This document shows positions 9,540-16,941 of a stretch of DNA of 46,757 nucleotides, in pieces. The position numbers were made by a program, and so were the translations under genes. This DNA is from Ignavibacteria bacterium (GTDB taxonomy: Bacteria > Bacteroidota > Ignavibacteria > Kapaibacteriales > UBA4661), in NCBI GenBank assembly GCA_013298775.1, contig JAAFIV010000036.1:1-46757 (forward strand). The letters run 5' to 3'. Within the stretch, counting starts at the first letter, position 1, and the number at the start of each line of letters is the position of its first letter. Below the pieces are notes generated by a model. The model made no database searches. It had not been told where the DNA came from and was given only the letters and a program-made list of their open reading frames with translations.

Positions 9540-10014
9540 CAATATTTTTTAGCTCATTTTCCCTTCAATGCAAGTATTGATGAGCTTTCCAAAGGATAAA
9601 AAATCTTTTGGCATACGCTTTGAACAAGAAGAAAACAGGTATGCAGCATAAGACACTCACATACCAAAAAGAAAAGGATGAGATATGGATGATAACGTCT
9701 GAAAGCCGCGTAATACCGTGCGTTCAAGAACACATGTTATCGCTCATAAAAAACTGCTAGAGATACCTTTTCCCTGAACACTCGAGACGACAAGTACAAC
9801 AACATACACAGAACAACACAAGTATTGAAGCGGTTTGGTGCGCCCCTCCTCGCAAATTTCTTTCGTGTGGTCGGAATGTTAGGTAGGCATTCTGTTCTTC
9901 ATGAAAAAATTGATTCCAACCCGCAGAAACGCTTGGTGTTTTCCCAGCACCAACGAGAGCGGTTAATTAACCCCTGCATCAAACCCTTCCCGCTCTCGTC
10001 GGTGCTATTTTTTT
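9540..10014 (+). ncRNA. Candidate structured small RNA locus (unassigned)
   Basis: The 687-bp gap between lnt (start 9403) and the DUF429 gene (end 10091) holds no convincing ORF. Visible structure: AGCTCAT/ATGAGCT at 9551-9585 enclosing CAAT/ATTG; a GATAAC/GTTATC long-range pair near 9691-9742; GAATG/CATTC near 9874-9891; and a strong terminator at 9946-10014. A forward transcript must end there, yet no forward gene precedes it. It does not show the signatures of tmRNA, RNase P RNA or SRP RNA. A 6S-like RNA is conceivable but unproven. Start and extent are guesses. Confidence 0.25.
9946..10014 (+). terminator. Strong forward terminator without an obvious gene
   Basis: A 17-bp stem with one mismatch (AGCACCAACGAGAGCGG at 9946-9962 with CCGCTCTCGTCGGTGCT at 9990-10006) is followed by ATTTTTTT. 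The opposite strand has no T-run after the hairpin, so the direction is plus. The loop includes the palindrome GGTTAATTAACC. Confidence 0.8.
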
Positions 10015-10090
10015 GCCTCAATTCATCTTTCAACACAGCGTATTTCCTTGCTGAATCTGCGTTCTTCCTGACGGTGAATTTTCCCAGACT

Positions 10091-10756
10091 TTAAATAAAA
10101 ATCTGTCCTTCTTCTGCATCACCATAGGTTTCATGCTGTTTGCGAGCGAAGCGGAGGCTTGCGCACAAGCAAAGAAGAGCGTCCACGTGATGCCATGTTT
10201 GAATTTCCTCTTGTGGCGGCAAAGCGCAGGGAAATTCCTGTTGCAATTGCTCACAAACCCGACCAATACGAGCTTTTTCGCCTTTGTAATCCAGTTCTTT
10301 CAAGCCCAAGCGTCGTGCTTGCGCGGCAGGATAGGTTTCGAGAATGGTCAGGTTCGTTTGCGCATTTGATAAAATTTTATTTGTCTGCAAAAAGGCTGTA
10401 AGGCGCATGGCACGGGCAGTTAAGCCGCCAAGGAACATAGGAGACATTGCACTGAGTTCGCGGTCGGCGTGGCGGAAAAGGTAATCATCTTCATCGGGAT
10501 TATTTTTGGTAGCAGTCGTATAAACACGTGGCAAAGAAAGAGGCGCGTCAATACTGACAATGTGCAGTATTGACGCGCCTTCTGTGGTGATATTTTCTCG
10601 ATGAAAAACCTCGTGGAAGTATTGTTTTAGCAATGCGTCCGCGCTTTGTTTTTTGACCGAAGCGATAAGCGAAATGTGCTGCGATGCTTCAGAGAAGTGA
10701 GCAATGACAGTTGTTCCAGCCATTTGCGCACCAAAATCAATTCCAAAAAGCTCCAT
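10091..10756 (-). CDS. DUF429 family predicted nuclease (RNase H-like fold)
   Basis: 221 aa. It opens with ELFGIDFGAQMAGTTVIA, the first strand with an acidic residue typical of this fold, followed by SIDAPLSLP and the family signature RHADREL, GLTARAMRLT and ILETYPAAQARRLG. The C-terminal region has HHVDALLCLCASLRF, where an Asp near the end completes the likely acidic cluster. The family is predicted to be nuclease-like on structural grounds; no substrate is established. It is downstream of the DUF4920 gene on the same strand (66 bp gap) and ends facing the candidate RNA locus. Length is typical. Confidence 0.7.
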   Translation of the reverse strand: MELFGIDFGAQMAGTTVIAHFSEASQHISLIASVKKQSADALLKQYFHEVFHRENITTEGASILHIVSIDAPLSLPRVYTTATKNNPDEDDYLFRHADRELSAMSPMFLGGLTARAMRLTAFLQTNKILSNAQTNLTILETYPAAQARRLGLKELDYKGEKARIGRVCEQLQQEFPCALPPQEEIQTWHHVDALLCLCASLRFARKQHETYGDAEEGQIFI

Positions 10757-10815
10757 GAATTTTTTCAGGGAAAATGAATGAATCTTGAAGATTCGCTTAC
10801 AACGTATTCGTTAGT

Positions 10816-10833
10816 TTTCAAACTAGTTTGAAA
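10816..10833. repeat. 18-bp perfect palindrome across a stop codon
   Basis: TTTCAAACTAGTTTGAAA is self-complementary, and its central CTA is the TAG stop (reverse strand) of the DUF4920 gene. It could form a hairpin in the mRNA. No T-run follows on the minus strand, so it is not a standard terminator. Confidence 0.6.
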
Positions 10834-11344
10834 GTGGCAGGAATACTGATTGTGCAACCATCGAAACTGTTTTTTGGTCACCTTTAATTTTTTCAATTTC
10901 TTCTTTGGACTTTCCTGCATCTTCCGCATAGTGGCGTGCATCCTTCTCTGCAAGCACATCTTCGGCGACAATTCCCTCAGCAATAATCGTTTTTCCCGCA
11001 ATATCTTTTGGCATGAAGAAGCCGTAATCTTTGAAGGTTATGCGCATCATCACTGCGCCGTCGGAGAGCATCATCCAGCAGCCTTTTTTCTGGCACACTT
11101 CCACTACTTTCGCCTGCACACGCACTAATTTCTGCGGGTTTGGAGCTTTGAAGACTTCCGCAAGCTGCAAGGGCTGCGAGGTAGATTGCACGGAATCGCC
11201 AAACGCTTTGTACTGTGGGGCTTTCGCGGCGGTTTGTTCCGGAGCGGGTTTCGCGGTTTCGGCAGAAACATCTGCTTTTTTCGCACATGCCGACATTGTT
11301 ACACCGAAGGCAATGAGCAGACTTGGGATAAGTGAAATACGCAT
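10823..11344 (-). CDS. DUF4920 domain lipoprotein
   Basis: 173 aa from the ATG at 11344. The N-terminus MRISLIPSLLIAFGVTMSAC is a lipoprotein-type signal with C20 as the likely lipidated residue, followed by an Ala/Pro/Glu-rich linker. The folded part (about 55-173) has KVVEVCQKKGCWMML, DGAVMMRITFKDYGFFMP and GIVAEDVLAEKDARHYAED, the conserved blocks of DUF4920, a Bacteroidota-enriched periplasmic family. The CxxxxC pair suggests metal or redox binding, which is inference. A longer frame runs upstream to 11461, but those residues contain no sensible signal, so the later start is chosen. It is divergent from the enoyl-CoA hydratase gene. Confidence 0.8.
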   Translation of the reverse strand: MRISLIPSLLIAFGVTMSACAKKADVSAETAKPAPEQTAAKAPQYKAFGDSVQSTSQPLQLAEVFKAPNPQKLVRVQAKVVEVCQKKGCWMMLSDGAVMMRITFKDYGFFMPKDIAGKTIIAEGIVAEDVLAEKDARHYAEDAGKSKEEIEKIKGDQKTVSMVAQSVFLPLSN

Positions 11345-11496
11345 AAATACTGGGGAAAAGTGAATAATTGAACAGAAAGATTTTGTTAAGCGTGTGCAAA
11401 TTACGCAAGAAAAAAAGGGTGTGCAACTGGAATTCGGCAACATGGTTTTAACCCACAGCACAAGATTTCAACTGCGTACATTGCTCATCCGAGATA

Positions 11497-11540
11497 GTTG
11501 ATATGTCTTCTGTCGAGGTGTTTTTTGTTGATATATCAAC
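11497..11540. promoter_or_regulatory. Candidate operator: GTTGATATATCAAC palindrome
   Basis: A perfect 14-bp palindrome (11527-11540) with an extra half-site GTTGATAT at 11497-11504, 30 bp away. It lies in the divergent spacer between the DUF4920 gene and the enoyl-CoA hydratase gene. The binding protein is unknown. Confidence 0.4.
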
Positions 11541-11637
11541 TTTTTATTTGCTACACCCAGAATCTTTGCTATCTTGCGCCCCGTACAACCATTTAACCAT
11601 TTTATTCCTTTCCACTTTTCATCACCGAGTACAAAAA

Positions 11638-12414
11638 ATGGAATACGCAAATATCCTCGTAACGCGCCCTGCTGAAGGCGTTGGCGCAATTCAACTGAAT
11701 CGCCCGAAAGTATTGAACGCGCTTAATACCAAAACGATGAGCGAAATTCTTCACGCGCTTCGTGAACATGAACAAGACGATTCCGTGCGCTGCAACGTCA
11801 TCTATGGCGATGAACGTGCCTTCGCTGCTGGTGCGGATATTCGCGAACTTGCCGATTCCAGCACGGTTCAAATGATGATTCGGAATCAATTTTCCGCTTG
11901 GGAAGATATTCGTGGTATCAAAAAGCCCATTATCGCGGCTGTGAGCGGCTTCGCGCTTGGTGGCGGCTGCGAATTGGCGATGCTGTGCGATATGATTGTT
12001 GCCAGCGAAACGGCACAATTTGGACAACCTGAAATTAAAATCGGTATTATTCCTGGTGCGGGCGGCACGCAACGCCTCACCAAAGCTGCTGGCAAAGCTC
12101 GTGCAATGGATATTGTCCTCACCGGACGCAATCTGAGCGCACAAGAAGCCTTTGAAATGGGCTTGATTACGCGCCTAGTTCCGCAAGCAGAGTGGCTGAC
12201 TTCCGCAATAAAGCTCGCGACGGAAATTGCAGCGATGCCGCCGATTGCGGTACGTGAAGCAAAAGAAGCCGTTTTGAAATCTTTCGACCTAAGCATTGAA
12301 GCGGGTTTGGAGTTCGAGCGTAAAAATTTCTATCTCCTTCTTTCCACCGAAGATGCCCGCGAAGGTATGCGTGCCTTCATGGAAAAGCGTATGCCCGTTT
12401 GGAAAGGCTTGTAA
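11638..12414 (+). CDS. Enoyl-CoA hydratase (crotonase family)
   Basis: 258 aa from the ATG at 11638; an upstream in-frame ATG at 11503 adds residues with no family similarity. The oxyanion-hole segments are RAFAAGADIREL and GFALGGGCELAMLCDM. The two catalytic glutamates of the hydratase subgroup are both present: E112 (GGCELAM) and E132 (FGQPEIKIGIIPGAGG). This supports hydration of trans-2-enoyl-CoA in fatty-acid or amino-acid-derived acyl-CoA breakdown, rather than a non-hydratase crotonase. No other beta-oxidation gene is adjacent. A terminator follows at 12447. Confidence 0.93.
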   Translation: MEYANILVTRPAEGVGAIQLNRPKVLNALNTKTMSEILHALREHEQDDSVRCNVIYGDERAFAAGADIRELADSSTVQMMIRNQFSAWEDIRGIKKPIIAAVSGFALGGGCELAMLCDMIVASETAQFGQPEIKIGIIPGAGGTQRLTKAAGKARAMDIVLTGRNLSAQEAFEMGLITRLVPQAEWLTSAIKLATEIAAMPPIAVREAKEAVLKSFDLSIEAGLEFERKNFYLLLSTEDAREGMRAFMEKRMPVWKGL

Positions 12415-12446
12415 AAAGTCAAAAGTATACATTGTCAGGCATGATT

Positions 12447-12482
12447 CCGTCGGGCGGTTTTTTCACCGTCCGACGGGTTTTT
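12447..12482 (+). terminator. Terminator of the enoyl-CoA hydratase gene
   Basis: A 12-bp stem with one G-U pair (CCGTCGGGCGGT at 12447-12458 with ACCGTCCGACGG at 12465-12476) is followed by GTTTTT. Confidence 0.88.
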
Positions 12483-12507
12483 CTGAAAAAAAATATGCAA
12501 AAAATTC

Positions 12508-12538
12508 TTGCACATTCTTTTCCGACACCGTATATTTG
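12508..12538 (+). promoter_or_regulatory. Bacteroidota-type promoter of tRNA-Ser
   Basis: TTG at 12508-12510, a 20-nt spacer, then TATATTTG at 12531-12538 (matches TAnnTTTG). Expected transcription start is about 12545, some 65 nt before the tRNA. Confidence 0.65.
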
Positions 12539-12609
12539 AAGCTCTACAATTCAACACGCCATTTTTGCGCTGATGAATATGGAGAATAACTGCACCACGC
12601 AAGCCAAAT

Positions 12610-12691
12610 GGAAGGTTCGCATAATGGTATTGCAGCGGTCTTGAAAACCGCCGGGAGTGATCCCATGAGAGTTCGAGTCCCTCACCTTCCG
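12610..12691 (+). tRNA. tRNA-Ser (UGA anticodon)
   Basis: Acceptor GGAAGGT (12610-12616) pairs with ACCTTCC (12684-12690), with G at 12691 as discriminator. D arm at 12619-12633; anticodon stem GCGGT/ACCGC with loop CTTGAAA (12640-12646), giving TGA. A long variable arm (GGGA/TCCC) is typical of class II serine tRNAs. The T loop TTCGAGT is at 12672-12678. CCA is not encoded. Confidence 0.95.
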
Positions 12692-12710
12692 CATCCCAAA
12701 AAAAGATGTC

Positions 12711-12746
12711 AGCCGAAAGCAATAAACTTGCTTTCGGCTTTTTTGT
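12711..12746 (+). terminator. Terminator after tRNA-Ser
   Basis: A perfect 12-bp stem (AGCCGAAAGCAA at 12711-12722 with TTGCTTTCGGCT at 12728-12739) closes a 5-nt loop and is followed by TTTTTTGTTTT. Confidence 0.92.
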
Positions 12747-12830
12747 TTTCCGTACTCTTGTGTAATTTCGCCTTCTGCCGAAAAGCAGAGATATACGGCT
12801 TGAGGTATTGATTCAACCATTTCTCGACAA

Positions 12831-14231
12831 ATGAAGACACTTGGAGCAAATATCGGTGGCACGAATATGAGTGGCACGAATACTAGTGGCGCAAGTATTG
12901 GCATTATTGGCACCTCGCCACAGATGCTTGCGGCAATACAGCGTGTGCGCGAAGTTGCCCCGACCGACCTTACTGTGCTTATTCTGGGCGAATCTGGCAC
13001 GGGCAAGGAAGTATTTGCCCAAGCCCTGCACAGCCTCAGCAAACGCCGTTCGCGCCGCATGGTGAGCCTGAATTGTGGCGCAATTCCCGAACAGTTGTTG
13101 GAGTCCGAGCTGTTTGGTAGCGAGAAGGGCGCGTTTACGGGCGCGACCGAGCAACGTAAAGGCTTCTTTGAAGCCGCAGACCACAGCACCATTTTCCTTG
13201 ATGAATTAGGCGAAATGCCGCTTGGAACCCAAGTAAAACTCTTGCGTGTGCTGGAAAGTGGCGAATTTACTCGCTTGGGGTCGTCGGAAGTCTTACTCAC
13301 GGATGTTCGCGTGATTGCGGCAACAAACCGCAATTTGGCAAAAGAAGTTGGTGAGGGAAGATTCCGTCGCGATTTGTACTATCGCCTGAACACTGTGCAG
13401 ATAGAGCTTCCCGCGCTTCGCGAGCATCCCGACGATATTCCAGAACTTATCCAATTTTTTGCACATCGTACTGCCGCAAAAATTGGTGCAGATTTTCGAG
13501 GAATTGTGCCAGAAGCATTGGAAATTCTACAACGCCTTCCTTGGACAGGCAACATCCGCGAACTCCGCAACGTCGTGGAAACCCTTGTAACGCTCGCAAA
13601 AGGGCGTGTTATCAGCGTGGAGATGTTGCGTCCGTATTTGCCGAAGGCATTGAAACAAGCCAGCGACGATGTGGTCGTTGCACAATTCAGCAATGAAGCG
13701 TATAGTGGCGTACCTACACGTACTTTGAGAAGTCGTTCTGAGGACAGAGAATCAGACATTGGACATGAATTTATCCGCGAGCGACAACTTGTGCTGCCAG
13801 CTGGAAATACAGGTGTGGTGCGGGTTCCGCACAAAACGCCCGAGCAGGTTGAGCGAGAGCTGATGTACAAAGCATTGCTTGATTTGGTGCGCGAAGTGGC
13901 TTCTTTACGCGGGGAGATTGCCGATATTAAGGACGACATTAAAGAACTTGCCGAGCAGAAAGAGCAAGAAATGGAAAGAAATACCCTAGAGCGGAATACC
14001 CTAGAGCGGAATGCCGTGCAAGGCGCATTGCAGCAAGCTCCAGCACTTCCAAGCATTTCCACCGATGATTTTATGACGCTTCCCATGCAGGAAGTGGAGA
14101 AACGTCTGATTACGGCTGCCTTAGAGCGATACGACGGCAATCGTCGGCAAGCGGCGGATGCACTTGGAATTAGCGAGCGAACTCTCTACCGCAAGCTACA
14201 TGAATACGGGCTGTTGAAGCACGAAGAATGA
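12831..14231 (+). CDS. Sigma-54-dependent transcriptional activator (no receiver domain)
   Basis: 466 aa. A short Gly/Ser/Thr-rich N-terminus (residues 5-25, repeated GTNxSG) leads directly into the AAA+ domain: Walker A GESGTGKE (53-60), the sigma-54 contact loop GAFTGA (100-105), Walker B TIFLDELGEM (120-129) and RRDLYYRLN. A variable linker (about 280-415) contains a charged predicted coiled coil and an LERNT repeat encoded by a 15-bp tandem duplication. The C-terminus is a Fis-type helix-turn-helix (LERYDGNRRQAADALGISERTLYRKLHEYGLL, about 425-463). With no receiver, GAF or PAS domain in front, its control input is not visible. Targets are unknown. Confidence 0.92.
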   Translation: MKTLGANIGGTNMSGTNTSGASIGIIGTSPQMLAAIQRVREVAPTDLTVLILGESGTGKEVFAQALHSLSKRRSRRMVSLNCGAIPEQLLESELFGSEKGAFTGATEQRKGFFEAADHSTIFLDELGEMPLGTQVKLLRVLESGEFTRLGSSEVLLTDVRVIAATNRNLAKEVGEGRFRRDLYYRLNTVQIELPALREHPDDIPELIQFFAHRTAAKIGADFRGIVPEALEILQRLPWTGNIRELRNVVETLVTLAKGRVISVEMLRPYLPKALKQASDDVVVAQFSNEAYSGVPTRTLRSRSEDRESDIGHEFIRERQLVLPAGNTGVVRVPHKTPEQVERELMYKALLDLVREVASLRGEIADIKDDIKELAEQKEQEMERNTLERNTLERNAVQGALQQAPALPSISTDDFMTLPMQEVEKRLITAALERYDGNRRQAADALGISERTLYRKLHEYGLLKHEE

Positions 14232-14332
14232 TGCGAAGTGGTGGATGTTTTGGGTGTATGTATGACAAATGTATTACGAAAATTTTACATTCATTTCCAC
14301 AGTTTTCCTGCCTCTCCACCGCATAATTACTG

Positions 14333-14340
14333 TATTTTTG
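14333..14340 (+). promoter_or_regulatory. Possible -7 box of the phoB-like gene
   Basis: TATTTTTG matches TAnnTTTG and lies 55 nt before the ATG at 14396. No good TTG is seen at the expected -33 distance, so this is tentative. Confidence 0.3.
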
Positions 14341-14395
14341 CGAGATAGAGTGTGTAATAATCTCACACAACATCGTTCACCAATACTCCCCACCA

Positions 14396-15109
14396 ATGGC
14401 GCAAAAAACCATACTCATTGTCGATGATGAACCCGATATTGTGCATCTTCTCAGCTATAATTTAGAAAAAGAAGGATTTGCAGTGCTGAAAGCGAGCAAT
14501 GGTGCCGAAGGTGTGCGTTTGGCAACCCAGCATATTCCCGATGCAATTGTGCTGGATATTATGATGCCAGAAATGGACGGATTCGAGGCGTGTCGCGCTC
14601 TTCGGGCAAATCCTACAACGCAGACTATTCCAATTCTCTTTTTGACAGCAAAATCTGGCGAAATAGACGAAATACTAGGTCTGGAGCTAGGTGCAGATGA
14701 TTTTATTCAAAAACCTATTAGCCCACGATTGCTTGTCTCCCGCATAAAAGCTCGCATCCGCCGTCCGATAGAAGCCGTGCGTACTGAACTTATTTCCGCG
14801 CCAGAAATTCTTACGATTGACACTTTGGAGATTAATCGCCAAAACTATACCGTCCGTATCGACGGGGTAGAACATTTTTTTCCCAAGAAGGAGTTTGAGT
14901 TATTAGCGTTTCTGGCGGCGAATCCGGGGAAGGTGTTTGAGCGGGAGTTCCTCTTGCGGAGAATTTGGGGTGAAAGCGTGCAAGTCATTGAGCGCACCGT
15001 TGATGTGCATGTTTCTAAAGTTCGCGAAAAACTTGGCAAATATAGCGCGTACATTGAAACCGTCAAGGGCGTTGGATATCGCTTTTCGTTGGATATTGCG
15101 CAGGAGTAA
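14396..15109 (+). CDS. OmpR/PhoB-family response regulator
   Basis: 237 aa. Receiver domain at 1-120 with the acidic pair D10-D11, phospho-acceptor D54 (IVLDIMMPEMDG), T84 and K106 (DFIQKPISP). The winged-helix DNA-binding domain fills about 130-235 (FPKKEFELLAFLAANPGKVF, RTVDVHVSKVREKLG, VKGVGYRF). Domain order and length fit PhoB-like transcription factors. The likely partner is the histidine kinase at 15585, but 475 bp of repeat DNA lies between them, so co-transcription would need to cross a strong 30-bp stem. The phosphate-response role is inference from family only. Confidence 0.9.
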   Translation: MAQKTILIVDDEPDIVHLLSYNLEKEGFAVLKASNGAEGVRLATQHIPDAIVLDIMMPEMDGFEACRALRANPTTQTIPILFLTAKSGEIDEILGLELGADDFIQKPISPRLLVSRIKARIRRPIEAVRTELISAPEILTIDTLEINRQNYTVRIDGVEHFFPKKEFELLAFLAANPGKVFEREFLLRRIWGESVQVIERTVDVHVSKVREKLGKYSAYIETVKGVGYRFSLDIAQE

Positions 15110-15236
15110 ATGAGTTGAAAACGAGTTGAAAATACGGTATTTGGTATGTAACCCTTCGACAAGTTCATGCTGAAAAGCGCGTACAATCTCATACCGAGTT
15201 CTGAGTTTGCCGAAGAGGTTGAGGTATTATCAATGC

Positions 15237-15375
15237 AACTGGTCAGGTCTTCTCGTCGGGCGGCTGTTATCACAAGCACAGTAGCCGTCCGGCGGGTTAT
15301 CTCTCGCAGAGTACCCGCCAGACGGCAGCGTTTCTGAACTCCTCAGCCGCCCGACGAGGGAAGACCTGACCAGTT
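15237..15375. repeat. Nested palindromic element, copy A (CGTCGGGCGG family)
   Basis: The outer stem is two perfect 15-bp blocks: AACTGGTCAGGTCTT (15237-15251) with AAGACCTGACCAGTT (15361-15375), and CTCGTCGGGCGGCTG (15252-15266) with CAGCCGCCCGACGAG (15344-15358), with a 2-nt bulge. The inner hairpin is GCCGTC-C-GGCGGGT (15284-15297) with ACCCGCC-A-GACGGC (15313-15326). The second copy is at 36397-36542. Confidence 0.9.
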
Positions 15376-15405
15376 ACCAGATTTAGTTATTTTTGCTCTT
15401 TAGAT

Positions 15406-15495
15406 AGTGGCACAGACATTCTTGTCTGTGAGTGTTGGTGCGGGGTTTGGGCAACAAACACAGACAAGAAGTCTCAAGCCACTGAAGCCAGTATT
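15406..15495. repeat. Dispersed CACAGACA palindrome, copy 1
   Basis: The left arm GTGGCACAGACATTCTTG is intact; the right arm is eroded (CACAGACAAGAAGTC). It is followed by ACTGAAGCCAGTATT. Related to 38260-38337, 41296-41385 and 43913-43983. Confidence 0.8.
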
Positions 15496-15529
15496 TACGT
15501 CACTCCCAGCCCCTCAACGCTTAATTTGT

Positions 15530-15570
15530 ATATTCTCCAATAGATATTCTCCAATAGATATTCTCCAATA
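15530..15570. repeat. 14-bp tandem repeat x3 before the histidine kinase
   Basis: Three units of ATATTCTCCAATAG (15530, 15544, 15558; the last is cut by one base), ending 14 bp before the GTG start at 15585. They may alter spacing of the translation start region. Confidence 0.9.
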
Positions 15571-15584
15571 CAAGGACTGACGCG

Positions 15585-16679
15585 GTGTTACAACACGAAC
15601 AGCAATTTTTTCAGCGAATCCTTCTGCTCCTGTTTCTCGCAACGTTTTCGACGATTGTATGCGTGTTTACGGTCTTGCATTATGTTCATGCACCAATACT
15701 GCTCGCCTGTGCTATCGCCGCAATTATTGTAGGAATTGGATATTTCCTTGCATATTTGGCAGTACGAAAGGCGCGAGAGCGTCTTCAAGAAAACATCCGT
15801 GCTTCCGTTGATAAAATTGTCAATTTCACAGATGCCCTGAACGCAAGTAATGGTGCGCTTTCACCAAGTCTTGAGAGCGACAAGAACGATGTACCTTCTC
15901 TGCAACGCGCTCACGAAGCCGTACGAAAACTCGCCGCAAAACCGCATCAGGACTTGCAGGAGATGAAACGCTTGGAGCGAATGCGCTCCGAATTTTTGGG
16001 GAATGTGTCGCACGAACTTCGCACACCGATTTTTGCAATTCAAGGATTCTTGGAAACCCTGCTCGATGGCGCGTTGGAGGATGAATCCGTCCGTCGCAAC
16101 TTTGTGGAGCGTGCTTATTCCAACACCCTGCGCTTAAACGCTTTACTCACCGACCTCATCAACATATCCCGCATAGAATCAGGCGAGATGCGCCTTAGTT
16201 TCCGATACTTTCCGCTTCTGCCACTCGTAGAGGAAATCGTTGCGAATATGAGCGTAGCGCACGAACATTTGAATGTAACATTGCACATAGAATCAAGAAT
16301 TGATGCCGACTTGGAGGTATTTGGCGACCGCGACCGCTTGGCGCAAGTGCTGACAAATTTGCTTGACAATGGCATGAAATACAACGTTCAAAATGGCTCT
16401 GTTACGGTCATTATGGAAATTGTTCGTGATGGCAAGGGCGTGGAAGAAGTACGCGTGAGTGTGCGTGATACGGGGATTGGTATTCCGCAAGAGCATCACG
16501 GGCGGGTCTTTGAACGATTTTACCGTGTGGATAAAGCGCGTTCACGCTCGGTAGGCGGCACGGGGCTTGGCTTAGCGATAGTAAAGCATATTTTGGAAGC
16601 GCATAAATCCGCAATGTACATCGAAAGTAAGGGGGGAAGCGGCACAACGATGAGTTTTACGCTGAAGCGTGGGGAATAA
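15585..16679 (+). CDS. PhoR-like membrane sensor histidine kinase
   Basis: 364 aa from a GTG start; no good ATG lies nearby in frame. Two transmembrane helices span about 11-33 and 37-60 with almost no periplasmic loop, so a large external sensor is absent. A cytoplasmic linker (60-130) precedes HisKA with H143 (GNVSHELRTPIFAIQGF). The ATPase domain has NLLDNGMKYN (N box), DTGIGIPQEHHGRVFERFYRVD and GGTGLGLAIVKH. It probably phosphorylates the response regulator encoded upstream at 14396. No HAMP or PAS domain is obvious. Confidence 0.9.
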   Translation: MLQHEQQFFQRILLLLFLATFSTIVCVFTVLHYVHAPILLACAIAAIIVGIGYFLAYLAVRKARERLQENIRASVDKIVNFTDALNASNGALSPSLESDKNDVPSLQRAHEAVRKLAAKPHQDLQEMKRLERMRSEFLGNVSHELRTPIFAIQGFLETLLDGALEDESVRRNFVERAYSNTLRLNALLTDLINISRIESGEMRLSFRYFPLLPLVEEIVANMSVAHEHLNVTLHIESRIDADLEVFGDRDRLAQVLTNLLDNGMKYNVQNGSVTVIMEIVRDGKGVEEVRVSVRDTGIGIPQEHHGRVFERFYRVDKARSRSVGGTGLGLAIVKHILEAHKSAMYIESKGGSGTTMSFTLKRGE

Positions 16680-16941
16680 GAACACTTGGGTTCGAGACAA
16701 ATAAATAAAATGCCACGTGCCAGTGGCAAACCCGCATCTGCACTCGCTTTTCGAGATACAACTGCACCACGAAATACTTATTATGCCTTTTCTCATTACT
16801 ATTCCAACGGCAGGTTGTGAAATCATAATATATGCCGTAAAACGTAGATAATATGCGGTTCGTAGTTTTGTAGAGCTTGAAAATATATCTATCAAATCCC
16901 CTCGATAATTTTTCAAGCCTATCACCAAAATCTATATCCGT

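Noticed and set aside
9568-9652. Short ORF ending in NRYAA-stop, looking like a tmRNA tag
   Set aside because: No tmRNA 5' sequence, no T-arm with TTCGAxTCC and no tRNA-like 3' end nearby.
9825-10094. 89-aa forward ORF in the candidate RNA locus
   Set aside because: It runs straight through the terminator hairpin and T-run, and its sequence shows no domain.
13379-14140. 253-aa reverse ORF under the sigma-54 activator gene
   Set aside because: Ser/Arg-rich antisense shadow; the forward frame carries all the AAA+ and Fis motifs.
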